Source: Artemia franciscana
Lineage: Eukaryota; Arthropoda; Branchiopoda; Anostraca; Artemiidae
Assembly (NCBI RefSeq): GCF_032884065.1
Contig: NC_088883.1
Coordinates: 26,673,355 to 26,737,354, forward strand
Direction: 5' to 3'
DNA length: 64,000 nucleotides
A program made the position numbers and the translations under genes. Shown here piece by piece: positions 46,480 through 57,949 of the stretch (the first letter of the stretch is position 1; each line of letters starts with the position of its first letter). Below the pieces are notes generated by a model, which worked only from the letters and a program-made list of their open reading frames with translations, searched no databases and was not told the DNA's origin.

Positions 46480-46660
46480 CGGAATTGAAAAAAATTTTCA
46501 ATTCCGATTTGAACTACTGTTTGATTTTGTTTTATTATTTAATTAAATGTTTAGTTTTACACTCTCAAAGGCCAAAGAGTCTTTGCGGTGATCTAAAGCT
46601 TTGTATTTTTTTTTCTCTGTTTTCTTTAAATAAATTGATTGATTGATTGTTTGAATGACA
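46480..46660 (+). repeat. Hairpin and LINE 3' UTR relic
   Basis: A 12-bp perfect hairpin (46480-46491 and 46495-46506, cggaattgaaaa) precedes a LINE tail 'aaataaattgattgattgat' at about 46629. The UTR text matches 37385-37455. Confidence 0.65.
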
Positions 46661-47239
46661 TATCATGCAGCAGGAGCCTTGAGTCAGGTACACAGATTAC
46701 CATATCGAGTGGAGAACAGTTCCTTACGGAAAGATCAGGGTTGCCAGATGCCTTATATAAGATGATGATTCTTACAGGAAAAAATGAAAAGATATAATTT
46801 TTGTCCATGAAAAGGAATATGTCAATTAAAAACGAACATAAATTAATTTTAAAAATTTGTCAACAAAACCAGTTTTTCAAAGAAAAGTAAAGACATTAAA
46901 CCAAAAATGAGCAGGAATAAATTCAAATAATTTTCCAAGCGTAAAACTACCACAAATCACCATCAATAAATAAATGAAGCCCAAAACGAACAGAAATTAC
47001 GATAAATAACTTAGTCAAACTCAAAACAAGCAAAAATTAACATTAGTAGAGCTGACAACCCCCATGCCTAATCAAGACTAGAACATAATATGCACTTTAC
47101 TAAAAAAAAAAATTTTTCATGAAATGTCACTTTAGTATACGTATGTTGATATTAATTTTAATTATTTTTTAAAATTAATTATTAAAAAAAAGTCTTAATA
47201 ATTTTTACTTTATTACAATTAAAAAAAGTATAAAATGTT
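46661..47239. other. Unassigned spacer
   Basis: AT-rich. Several 'aaaacgaac' words near 46830-47030 recall family X and Y ends but are not alignable by eye. Confidence 0.3.
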
Positions 47240-47610
47240 ATTTATGTATTTTGATTGCTGATTGACAAAGACGACAGCAAATTGTTGGCTTCGAATTTTT
47301 GACCGCATGTAAAAGGCTATTTATATAAAATAGAAAGAGAGTCAGCCCAATGACAGGCCCTTGCGGAGCACTATACTCTGTTTTAGAGAGGTTACAATAG
47401 AGGGAATCGACGAAGACCAATTGAAGAGATAAATATGAAAGAAGCCAAGACTACGCACCCTCTTATATCAATAAGAGACAGTTTCCAAAAAACAATCTTG
47501 CGCATTAATGATTCAAATGCTTTTCTTACATCGAGAATAAGAGCAGTAGATATGAGAGAACTTCCAGAGCACCGTATCACCATCGGTCGATACGACATCG
47601 CCGATACGAC
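47240..47610 (-). pseudogene. Degenerate LINE RT fragment
   Basis: Minus-strand frames give LDVRKAFESLMRKIVFWKL (RT motif 3, catalytic first Asp) and, after a frame change, SAPQGPVIGLTLFLFYINSL (motif 4) with a weak relic after it. The order and spacing fit one RT broken by several indels and stops. Clade cannot be told. Confidence 0.7.
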
Positions 47611-47655
47611 CGCTCGATACAATTCAGTCGATATGATTGTGCGATATCACCATCA
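47566..47655. repeat. Short CGATAY repeats
   Basis: 'tcgatacga', 'cgatacga', 'tcgataca', 'tcgatatga' and 'cgatatca' are spaced 12-16 bp apart at the edge of the LINE relic. Confidence 0.6.
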
Positions 47656-48289
47656 GTAAAAAAAAATACGTGAAGGGCAAAAGGAGGAAATGAGGATGGA
47701 ATAATGCTACAATTGATAACTTACTTTGTTTTCCTAATATCTTAACAGCAAACCGAGATTCTTTCAAGTAAAACATTGGTTTAGCCTTTCCGATGAAAAA
47801 TTAACTTCAAGCAAAGAAGTTGCGCTGTCAGTTGTTTGAGCTGGAATGCATGCAGAAAGTTCCACAAGTGTTCATAGTGAGCACAGGTAAACAAATAGTG
47901 AGCACAAGTGCTCAAGTATTCCACAAGTGAGCACAACTGAAAGAAAATACAAAGACGAGGATGATCACTGATCAGAAAATTAAGGATGAGGTTGCTCATT
48001 ATGACAAGTTCTAACGAAATTGGGCCATTTCCAAAGCCTCACGAAAAATAAGAACGAAAGATGGAAGAGGCTTACTAGGAGAACTGTAAATATTACAAAA
48101 ATTAGAATTTTACCTGATTTTTAACATCAATGAACGCGTATTCAAAAATATCTTCTTTGTTTCTTGACAAGACATGTCTTACAGAGTACGGACGATATTT
48201 CAAAACACAGCCAGCAAGACAACCTTTAGCTTTCACACTCCTATTAAAATATCCAGGAAAACCAGGTTAAAACCAGGAAAATGCAAGAG
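47656..48289. other. Unassigned spacer
   Basis: A small 'gtgagcacaa' repeat (three to four units) lies at 47875-47940. No exon seen. Confidence 0.35.
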
Positions 48290-48510
48290 AGGCTCTTTTC
48301 AGTAGCCTTCTGATCAGGGCAGACCCAATTAAAGCGAGGCTCAGGCCTCAAAGGCCCACAATATAAGGTGCTGAGCTTATGGAGTCATACCATTAACCGG
48401 TCTGATGGAAGAACATCAGGTTTTGATGACACCAGGACTTGAACCTGAGTTCCCAAGCACACAGGAGTGCAAGTCCAGTATGACATCTGCTTGAGGAGGA
48501 TTCCGACACT
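48290..48510 (-). repeat. Possible tRNA-derived SINE
   Basis: The minus strand has the B-box-like GGTTCAAGTCC (48435-48445), preceded by 'gcagatgtcatactggactt', whose spacing would allow an A box. The A box itself is weak. No second copy in the window. Confidence 0.35.
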
Positions 48511-49599
48511 TTAACTAAATGTGTTTTTAAATTTGTACCCCACACCCTCTAGAAGACCAAACCATACAAACCGTAAAATTGTCTGCCATTCTGAAAAATA
48601 TTTTATCTTTCTGGTAAAAAAAAAGTTTTTCCTTCCTGACATCAACCATCCTCACTGGGAAAATGTTTTAGGCCTCTCCTCAAAACATATAGAAACATCC
48701 TAAGGGTGCTCATGAATTCAAGTGGACATTTTACTTGGGTTTGATTTTTTTACATTTCATACAGCTTTTGTACCTTTTTATTGTATTGACAGATGCTTTT
48801 ATTTATCATTACCATCCAATACAATTTTTTTCCACTTGTAAAGACTATACATTAAATAAAAGAAACGACATACGTGAAAAAGATTGGAACAGAGCCCACA
48901 AATAGCTGACCTACTTTCTAAAGGTATTACCAAGCCATTGGGTGGGGTGGTTTAACTAAGGATTGTTCTTGGAAGGATATAATAGAGAATGCATTCGTGG
49001 ACCACTTTTTTGTTATTTTTTTGTAGAGAAGAGAGAGGGGGAGGGGGGTCTATGGACCAGGTAGAAGTAAGAAATTTTATTATATCCTTATTTATATCCC
49101 TAAACTCAGCAGAAACTCTTAGGAAACACTTTTTTTATTTTATAAATTTAACTAAACTAAATAATAAGATTTTATTTCGATTTAATTAGAAAATTGATAA
49201 ACTTAGTGCCCGTAGTTCCTTCAAATTTGACTGCTGTCACATCCTTGGCTTCAACCATTCATACTCTTAATTCCAAGACTTATCTTCCAAACTCCTTTCA
49301 ACTGCACTCTCCACTTTACACTCGGCACTTTAGCTATTATTCTTTTGACATAAATACTGCATTTATTTCATTTTTTTTACAAAGTCGGATATTTAAAGGT
49401 CTTGGGTTTTAATTTGACTCTTTTGCTATTTCGAGTTAGCATGCGAATTTTATTCATATCAAATACACTACGACCTTAGGAAAGAGGGATATATAGCTTA
49501 TCCCTTACTTAAGACACTAACATAAAAAACCGTAAGCTACAGGCTCGAACACTAATATTTGAACTTTATATTTTTCCAATTACTTCGCGTTTTGAAGAA
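48511..49599. other. Unassigned spacer
   Basis: AT-rich. No splice-framed exon and no shared repeat seen. Confidence 0.35.
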
Positions 49600-50050
49600 T
49601 GAGCAATTTCCTTTTGTCAGTGTTGCCACGTAGAACCAAGAAAATAAACAGTCAAACTAATCAATTAGTTTTGACAACGCCTTTCTTCAATAAAAATTTA
49701 AAAATTAATATTCTGTTGGTTCACAAAGACAGCTAAATTTTAAAAGAATAGGCACTTCTTTTTAAGTTGTTTAATGCTATACGCTTTTAGCTCAATTTTC
49801 CTTTGTTTTTCTAAGTTTTTTTTTTTTTTTTTACTTTGGCACCCGCTATTACCAAAAATTGCAGAAGCGTATATAGAAGTTTTTTTTTCATTAAGAATTT
49901 GAATTACCGATTTCTCCTAATTTTTTTTTAAATAATCACGGTCTTTTAAGCTTCAAGCTCTTCAAACTCACCAGTTTGAACTACCAGATTTCGTTTCACT
50001 GTCCTTGGTACTGCAGAGACGTGCACGTGCAGGTACTGCACGTTCACGAT
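49600..50050 (+). repeat. Family T copy 3
   Basis: 'gtcagtgttgccac', T-run, 'ggcacccgctattac', then 'cactgtccttggtact'. The last block is followed by 'gtgcacgtgcaggtactgca' rather than the satellite seen in copy 2. Confidence 0.65.
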
Positions 50051-50799
50051 AACGATACTGCAGTATTTACTTGCTATGAGGACTAATAGGCTCATGTTTA
50101 CCTGATAACACGATTTGTAAAAAAAAAGAATAAAAATGTAAGTGATAAAAAATGTCACGTAAATCCCTATAAATAACTAACTTAATGTAAATAACACGTG
50201 TTGAGACCATGGCTGATTTTACCCTATTCCAAATTATTCACCGATTATTATGGTTGATACATTATCCTGATTCTAAAGATACTCGAGAATTCATAGTACC
50301 TTAAATAAGCTAGCAACTAAAGAAAAAAAAGCACCTCGGCCCTTTCTGATCTTCCCATTGAATATAGGAGCTATCATAAGCAATCAACCTTTATCAAAGG
50401 TCACGCTTCTTGGTCTGGTACAGTAGATATAGGTCTTGGAATCGTGCAGTACAGAGCTTAAGCTGGTTGCGAGACCTCGTTTGGTATTACGATATACAGT
50501 GATATATTGTAGGCTTGGCCGGGTTGGAAGTCGTAATATACAGCCTCTGCAGATCCTGGCGGCTTTCCCATTATACTTTCTATAACGTTCGGATGGTCTA
50601 TTGAAACCTATAAAAAGAATTTTCTCTTTTTAATTTTTTTATTATGTATTTATTTTTCAACTATTAAAATTATTAATTAACTTAACATAAAAAACAGATA
50701 TAGTACTTTTACATCTAAGTATTCTGATTAGATTAGATTTCGCCATTCTAATTTTTCACTATAACTACCACTTTGGTCTCAGGATCGGATTGAATAGGT
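50051..50799. other. Unassigned spacer
   Basis: Nothing identified beyond AT-rich sequence and a GC-richer patch near 50460-50570. Confidence 0.3.
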
Positions 50800-51160
50800 G
50801 CGGGGTGTGACTGGATCTTTTTTACGGGGCCCTTTCTATAGATTAAATATTCAAATAAAATATACATGCATAGTAGTTTACGTAGGTAAAGTCGTTCAAG
50901 TACGTAGTGGAAAATCTTTCTAATATAGGACTATCCCGATTACATTCAATAAATTTGACATGAACTTTTACGAGTATCAGTTTTATATGTCATAAAGTAT
51001 ATATTATGTAACAATAAGCACATCAATAAATCTCATCTAACAACGCAAACTCTTTTTATTCATTTTGATGGTAACGTAGGAGCCTTTCAAACACGGGGCC
51101 CGATTGGGCCCAATCGCCCTTTATCGGGCCCTTTTCGGTCTAGAAACAAAAGTGTTAAAT
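50800..51160. repeat. GGGCCC-rich repeat
   Basis: 'acggggccctttctata' at 50815 and 'cacggggcccgattgggccc' plus 'atcgggcccttttcgg' at 51091-51140 bracket AT-rich sequence. Probably the ends of an unnamed element. Confidence 0.45.
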
Positions 51161-51206
51161 ATAGTCATGATGAGAGGAATTTGTTTAACTTTCTTATTCC
51201 ACTGAG

Positions 51207-51461
51207 TTGTCCTATGCCACTAAATCCTGCAAGGAACGTAGCAGTATGAATGAGCTGTTTCGTGGAAGGGTCACTAGTCGCAAAAATAGTTCTTACCAAT
51301 TTAGCTATTCATCTAAACAGAGAATAATTTACATTAGTTCCCCTTTAGAGAATCAAAAAATTATTCTTATCAACGATTTGAAAGCAGTTCTTGGTTTTAC
51401 AAATAATATAATAAAAGATGAAAATTCTTGCAGCACTTTTACCCTCCCTAAATTTTCTTGA
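51207..51461 (+). other. 84-codon open frame, origin unknown
   Basis: Starts MSYATKSCKERSSMNELFRG and ends with a natural stop. No signal peptide, membrane segment or splice signals. The stretch IILINDLKAVLGF recalls, weakly, a word found in structural-type proteins of large virus-like arthropod elements; I cannot support that from 84 residues. If so it is a small relic. Codon use is not distinctive. Confidence 0.25.
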
Positions 51462-51579
51462 AGTAACGCCACTGAGGAGGACAGCTTTAAAAAGCTATAA
51501 TTTAACTGTATATAGTAGTGTTACTTAGTCACATGGAAGAGTTACTTCACTCCGTCAGAGGCTTAGGCAGATTTTTCAC

Positions 51580-51835
51580 CATCCTGAGGGATTTCTAGTT
51601 TTTTCCTCCCCCCTAACAATGTTAATTAGTTCTATCTTCACTGGATTTAATTCATGGAAATGTGGAAGAAGAAGGAGCAAAATATATTTTTTTGGTTTTT
51701 TTTTTTTAACAAAAATACCAAAAAAGACATTTTTCAATGAAAGTGCCCATAAAAGGTATTTTTCAAAATCTGGATGGTGACTTCCCCACGTCTTCCCCCA
51801 CCCTATTTGATACTCATACAAATTTTTTCATGAAA
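51580..51835 (-). repeat. Family U, diverged copy
   Basis: 'aaaataccaaaaaagacatt' and 'tttcaatgaaagtgccc' match the middle of the U copies at 52140 and 53430. Confidence 0.5.
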
Positions 51836-52019
51836 TATATAGTATATATTACCTACAGTACATGGCGTCCAAACAGACAGATACTGCTTCAATGGACAAT
51901 TGTGACACCTTGCCACAACCCTCCCCCTAGATATAGCAGTGAAAGAGCTTAATGTAAAAGTTTCAATTTATATTTAATTTTAATCTTAATAGAGCACATT
52001 TTTAAATAAGAGTGTTATT

Positions 52020-52160
52020 AAAAAAACTCATTTTGTTCATTTAAATGCAAGTATATGTAATGTAATGTAAGGGGAAATTTATGTGAATGAAAAGGGGGAA
52101 AGGTAAATGTAAATGTTATTTATGTAAATGTATGAATTAATGTATGTAAATGTAAATGAG
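52020..52160. repeat. TGTAAA-type microsatellite
   Basis: Degenerate run of 'atgtaaatgtaaatg' words leading into family U. Confidence 0.7.
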
Positions 52161-52445
52161 AAAGGTGGCAAAATATATTTTCCAAGACCGGGGGTAGGTT
52201 TTTTTTTGAATAATCATTGAAAATGCCAAAGAACACATTTTCAATGAAAATACCCCAGAAATTAATTTTCCAATAAATAGGTGACAAATTCTCTTGGTAC
52301 TCCTCCCTCCCCAGCTGAAGCCCCATACCTACCATTCATATGGTATTTATTATCTAAATGGTTCCCGAATAGATGGGGCAACAATGGATAAATCGAACCC
52401 CTCCTCTTGCCACTACTCTTCCCCCTCCTTGGCACGCCATTGTCC
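52155..52445. repeat. Family U copy, left of the LINE fragment
   Basis: About 290 bp nearly identical to 53430-53720 in the same orientation. Shared: 'gaccgggggtaggttttttt', 'ccccagctgaagccccat', 'atagatggggcaacaatgga'. Confidence 0.85.
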
Positions 52446-52721
52446 ACAATAAGAACTGAACTTTTAAGTTGCGATGTATAGATACTTTATCTTACTACTA
52501 AGGACAATAGGGGCAATATGAGGTTTTAACGGTTTTTACGACTGTACTTAAGCCAAATTATTCTTTGTGGATTCCCTGAGAAATAGGAGTTCGTGGAGTC
52601 AGTATTTCAGTTTCATTTCCTGCCAAGTATTTGTGACTGATAGGACATGGGTGATGCAGCAATTGAGAAGCCGCTCACTATTATCATTCAGAGCGTCACC
52701 GTCACAGGTCCAACAACCGCA

Positions 52722-53330
52722 TCATTTAGTAACACAGGCGTTAAAATCTCCTAGGACTACGAGGTAGTCGCGCGGTGGCACGGAGGAGAGCTCAGAGGAC
52801 AGCAACGCATAGAAGTCGTCCTTATCATCATCTTCGGCCTCGTTTGTCGGTGCATAGCAAGTAAGAACAGTTATCTTCCCGTGCTTGCCGTCAATTCTCG
52901 CTCTCAGTAGACGCGATGAGATAGGTGTGAATGACAGTAGGGCTTTCCGGGCGAAGCTGTTGAAAACAAGGCCAACTCCCCCTTCTTTGGGTTCCGCCAG
53001 ACCAAAGCGGTGTCCTTCCTTCTCCAATATCTTCTTCACCGCTTCCCGTAAGGTGCGTTTCTGTTATTCCCGCGATCGTCCCTTTATATGTTTTAAGTTC
53101 TTTTGCTAAAAGAAGCCTAGAACCAGGTTGGTTCAGCGTCATGACACTCCAGGTGGCAACATTAATGCCACCTTGGTCAGCGATGTTCAAAGGGGTACGT
53201 CCTTGGGCAGGCCTGGGTCCATTTGGGAAAGTAGGTGGGGCATCCGAAGCTATATTTACAGTTCCATTCGTAGCAATGAATTTCAGGAAGAGGGCTGCTA
53301 ACCCAACCGTCCCTAGGTGAATTTAGTTCT
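52722..53330 (-). pseudogene. LINE APE-type endonuclease fragment
   Basis: Minus-strand frames read INVATWSVMTLNQPGSRLLL, AGITETHLTGSGEEDIGEG, then GGVGLVFNSFARKALLSF, ITVLTCYAPTNEAEDDDKDD and LVVLGDFNA. This is the exonuclease-endonuclease-phosphatase fold of non-LTR elements, and NA(N/T), E-T-H and GDFN are its catalytic signposts. At least one frame change divides the two halves and the RT is absent. Similar endonucleases appear in arthropod databases as 'craniofacial development protein 2-like'. It may belong to the family whose 3' ends lie at 1-260, 29786 and 39215 (inference). Confidence 0.82.
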
Positions 53331-53429
53331 CCGGTGGCTAGTCGGATATCCAGAGGTACGTGAGGTCAGCTCTGCATGCGCCAAGACTGCACGAGATCAT
53401 ACTTAGGACGAGCACCAATACCTCCAACA

Positions 53430-53720
53430 TGGTGAAGGTGGCAAAATATATTTTCCAAAACCGGGGGTAGGTTTTTTGAATAATCATTGAAAATACCAAA
53501 GAAGGAATTTTCAATGGAAGCACCCCAAAAAAATAAATTTTCCAATAAATAGATGACAAAATCTCTTTGTCCTCCTCCCTCCCCAGCTGAAGCCCCATGC
53601 CTAGTTGCCTACCATTCATATGGTATTTATTATCTAAATGGAGCCCAAATAGATGGGGCAACAATGGACAGGTCGAACCCCTCCTCTTACCACTATTGTT
53701 CCCCCTCCTAGACACGCCAT
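53430..53720. repeat. Family U copy, right of the LINE fragment
   Basis: Direct repeat of 52155-52445 with about 10% difference by eye, including a short insertion 'agttgcc'. Confidence 0.85.
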
Positions 53721-54659
53721 TCTCCGCTATTATAACCTAAAAGTTTCAGTTTATATATTCTTTCAATCCTTAAATAAGTGCATTTAAATATGAATACAAA
53801 AAACCTGTTTTTAATATACAGTTAAGGCTTGTTACGTCATATCCTACTCGAGTGCTTTTGTTTATACGCGAGGAGTAATTTATTGATTCCTATGGAATTG
53901 AATTTCTTTTATATCAGTCGAATTTGTGCGTTTGTCAAGTAAACAAGTATTGATAATGGGAGAAACTAAACCTAAGGATACTTTGTTGAGTAAAGTTAGT
54001 AACAAAATAGTTGGAGGACTTGAGCAGTTCTTTTTCAGGCAAGTTATTTGAAATATTGAGGAAAATTCTTGTGTAGCTACTTTTTGGGAAAAGTGTTTGG
54101 TTAGGAAAATGAAATTGGTAACACTAAATATTGGCAACAGCTTGATACTAGCCTACTATTCCTTATTGGGGTGTATTTTAGGCCGTGGATTAAATGGTGT
54201 CAATTCACGGAAATCAGAGGGTTTGGCAAAAATGTATGTTTGATTCTGATGCAAATAAAAGGTAAATTTAAACTCCTCCCCCCGTTAATGAGCAAATATA
54301 TACTCTGAATTGGTAGAGAAGGGGTTAAAATTCATTTTTGGCAAAGCTGATTATTATATTTGGAAAGAGCATACAAAAAGGCATCGAGTAGCCTATGTTC
54401 ACTTTATTCGTAAATCAATGATATGAACAGCGAAATAGCCTACTTAGGCCTACCTCAATTTCTAGGAGGGATGTATAAGGGAGATATTAGGGAGATGGGG
54501 GTACGTTATATTCCTAGAATTGGGGATATTGAGAAGGAAATATGTTAAGAAAACAGGTTTACTTCATAACATGCAGAAAAACTATAGTTAAAACATTTTA
54601 AAGCGATTCCTCTATACTTTACCCTCAACTCCCCTTAATTAGCCAACAAAAAGAATGTG
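53721..54659. other. Unassigned spacer
   Basis: A family Z-like scrap lies near 54070-54120 ('ggttaggaaaatgaaa'). No exon seen. Confidence 0.35.
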
Positions 54660-54946
54660 CTGCTTTCGGTTTCATGGCCCTTAAGTCAGGAAGAGCAAGA
54701 GGATGATGGGGTAGCCATCATGCGCTTTCGCACACCCTTCATGTTTACCTTTCCCAGATTACAGCTGGTACCCAGTCAGAGTTTGGTGAACTCTTGCTAA
54801 GCTTAAAGAGCACCAGAACTTACCGATCCCTGTTCCAAACCGATTAACCAGCAACACTACCTCCTCCTGTTTGAGGAGGCTTGAACCTCCTCTGTCCTCA
54901 CAAGGGTTTTTAAGTCTAGCATGCTAACCACTCGAATAGGACGGCC
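54660..54946 (-). repeat. tRNA-derived SINE
   Basis: The minus strand starts GGCCGTCCTATTCGAGTGGT-TAGCATG (A-box region) and has the B-box GGTTCAAGCC about 50 nt later, the tRNA-promoter layout. The body then carries 'ctgactgggtaccagctgta' and 'gtaaacatgaagggtgtgcg', shared with 10388-10505. No coding capacity; it would rely on a LINE for copying. Confidence 0.68.
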
Positions 54947-54989
54947 AAAATTAGGCCCATATATTTCCTGTGTATTTTTCCGTTTCTTG

Positions 54990-55290
54990 ATATAGTCAGC
55001 ATGGGAAATATATAATTTTGGCTGTAGGTTATATTTACGCATTAGGAGTTGTTGGGGGTAAACCATAGCGGGGGGGGGGTAGACTATAGCGGAAGCGCGT
55101 TCAAAATGTGTAACTTCAATTCCTAAAAGTGCTTCACATTACTTTACCACCCCCTCCCCAATGTGCAAAAATATAGCCCAAATTATATATTTCCCATGAA
55201 TCCGACGTGATCAACGGAAAAATGCTTTGGAAATATATAATTTGGGCTGTATATTTGCACATTCGGGGACTGAGGAATAACTTGTAGGAA
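54990..55290. mobile_element. Family W element with inverted repeats
   Basis: Arms 'tgcaaaaatatagcccaaat' (about 55166) and 'atttgggctgtatatttgca' (about 55240) are near-perfect reverse complements of about 35 bp, 38 nt apart. A third related word 'gggaaatatataattttggc' is at 55003. Confidence 0.7.
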
Positions 55291-55359
55291 TTATATAGAC
55301 TGAGTAAGTATTTTAGGACTCGTCATATACTAAACTCTCAATCTTCATTCATTTGTTCT

Positions 55360-55560
55360 GAGAGCTATTCTTTACCCTCCTCAAGCTCTTTGTTATTGTA
55401 TCCAAGATTAAGTTGTTCTTTATCCTCCTCAAACCGAGCGCTTTGTTATTCTATCTAATATTAAATTCTTCTTTACCCTCATCAAACCGAGTTTTTCGTT
55501 CTTGCATCTCTATTAAATTGTTCTTTGCCCTCGCCACCGAACAACTTCTGTCTAAACACC
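55360..55560 (+). repeat. Outlying block of the 53-bp satellite
   Basis: Three to four diverged units ('tctttaccctcctcaagctc', 'tttgttattgtatc') 2.4 kb before the main array. Confidence 0.75.
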
Positions 55561-55974
55561 AGAAACAAGAAGAACTATAGGGAATTTTTAAGACTTTGGA
55601 AACAAATTAGAATGAATATTTCGGCCCTACGTCCAAGGGCCGTCCTCAGCAATACAAATAAGAAAAAACAACTTACAAAAGGATAAAATCAATGAAACTA
55701 AAATGAACAGTTTTTCAAAACAGTCCCAGCATCCTTACCTCAGCGAAGTTCAACCAGGACTGAAAAATAAATTGTTATGAAACGAGGCAATTCAATGAAA
55801 TGAAAGAAAATGTTTTAAAAAATGCAGGTTTAAAAAATGCAGTTCTATATGCTTTATATATTTTGTTTTTGTTGTGAAATGAGAACCCAAATGCACTAAT
55901 GTAAATTAATGCCTTTTTTGTGAGTGGTAATTAAAGCCCAGGTTAACTATAAATTAACCGGTATAATTAACTGG
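55561..55974. other. Unassigned spacer
   Basis: No exon or repeat relation seen. Confidence 0.35.
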
Positions 55975-57535
55975 TAGGCGACGCATAAAGTTTGACTCTT
56001 TCTCTTAACTTTATTTTTAAAATATTAAGAAACTTTAGCGTAAAGAGCGGGGCGTTGAGGAGGAAAAGCCCCTTTCATATACGGAGTAATTTCTGTTCCT
56101 TTTAAGTTTTAATGTTGCTCCTTACTTTCATTCAAAAAAACTTGTTTTTTTTAATTAATTTCTGGGCGTTTTTGAATTGATGCATGTTTTGATCTTGGCT
56201 CTCCGCACATAAATAATTAAAACGAAATTTGCATATTCAATAATTGCAATTAATCGGAAGATTTTGAGAAAAAAGGAGCGAGGGAGGAGGCCTCATTGCC
56301 TTCCAAGTTTTTGATTACTTTAAAAAGCAACTAAAACTTTTAATTTTTTACAAACGTTTTCATTGGTAAAAAACATACGTAATTTACGAATTAACTTACG
56401 TAACGACCTTCTATATTCGTATGTTTTTATTGCGTATATGAGGGGGTTCAACCCTCGTCGATACCTCGCTCTTTACACTTAAACTTAGATTTTTTCCCAA
56501 TTCCTTAAGAATGACCTCTGAATCACAAAGGCCGTAGAATAAATAGTTGAAATTACTAAAAATACGTTAGCGTAAAGAGTAAGGTATAACGAGGAGGTAA
56601 ACCCCTCATATGCGTAATAATTTTTGTTCGTTTTGAGTTTTAATGCTGCTCCTTACTTTCAGTAGAACAAACTTTTCATATTTATTTTTCCATTGCTTTT
56701 TCAAATAATGCTAGAAATCCTGCGCACCCATCATTGAAATTCTCTTCCCCCATAAGAAGTTTCTCCATGGAAATATCCTCCCACGTAACCCCCCCCCAAC
56801 TTTCCCCCTTAAACCAAAAAAATCCCCCTGAAAACGCCTGTACACTTCCCAGTAACCATTACTATATGTAAACACAGGTCAAAGTTTGTAACTTGCACCC
56901 CCTCCCACTGGGACTGCGGGGGAGTAAGTCGTCCCCAAAGACATAGTTACTAGGTTTTTCGACTATGGTGAATAAAATGGCTATCTCAGAATTTTAATAC
57001 GGTGACTTTTGGGAAAAAATGAGTGTGGGAGAGGGCCTAGGTGCCCTCTAATTTTTTTGGTCACTTAAAAAGGGCACTAGAACTTTTAATTACCATTAGA
57101 ATGAGCCCTTTCGCGACATTCTAGGACCACTCAGTCGATACGATCACCCCTGGGGAAAAAAAACAAACAAACAAACACGCATCCGTGATGTCTTCTGGCA
57201 AAAAATACGGAATTCCACATTTTTGTAGATAGGAGCTTGAAACTTCTACAATAAGGTTCTCTGATACGCTGAATCTGATGGTGTGATTTTCGTTAAGATT
57301 GTATGACTTAGGGAGTGTTTCGCCCAATTTTCTAAAATGGGGCAAATTTTCTCAGGCTCGTAACTTTTGATGGGTATAACTGAACTTGATGAAACTTATA
57401 TATTTAAAATCAGAGTTAAATATGCGATTCTTTTGATGTAACTATTGGTATCAAAATTCTATTTTTTAGAGTTTCGGTTACTATTGAGCCGGGTCGCTCC
57501 TTACTACAGTTCGTTACCACTAACTGTTTGATAAA
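55975..57535 (+). mobile_element. Family X, full-length copy
   Basis: 1.56 kb collinear with 8060-9670 from 'agtttgactctttctctta' to 'gggtcgctccttactacagt'. It keeps the middle block and lacks any long frame. Its head shows a shorter inverted pair (ctttagcgtaaagagcgggg) than the 8068 fold-back. Confidence 0.8.
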
Positions 57536-57949
57536 AGAGAATACCAATTTCCAAAAAAGTTTGTCCCTGATAAAGTCTAGTTCAGCTGTGATGTAGAAAT
57601 CAGAACAAATATTCAGGGCACGATCTACGAGAGCTATTAGGACACCTGTTTAACTTGTGGGGAGTGGTTTGATTCAAAATGTAAATATCTATTGTTTTGT
57701 GTTGGTTTTCTGTAAATAGTAAAATTGAGTTCATCTAAGCTACGAATAGTTCGAACATCTAGGAATGAGATTCTATGTGCAATTTCAATTTCTAAGATAA
57801 ACTGTAAATTTCTATCATATGTATTAATTGATCTAAAAAACCCCTACGTTCATTTTCCCCATAGTTCCAAAGTGAAATTACGTCATCCGTGTAACATATC
57901 TTTTGGGGACGTTTTCATCATATGTAGAATTTTATTTCTTTTATTTTCC
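57536..57949. other. Spacer before the 53-bp satellite
   Basis: Open from 57725 into the array, but with no start context or domain. Treated as non-coding. Confidence 0.35.

Noticed and set aside
52155-53720. Family U copies as the two LTRs of a retroelement
   Set aside because: The enclosed sequence is an APE-type LINE endonuclease with no LTR-element protein, and U also occurs alone.
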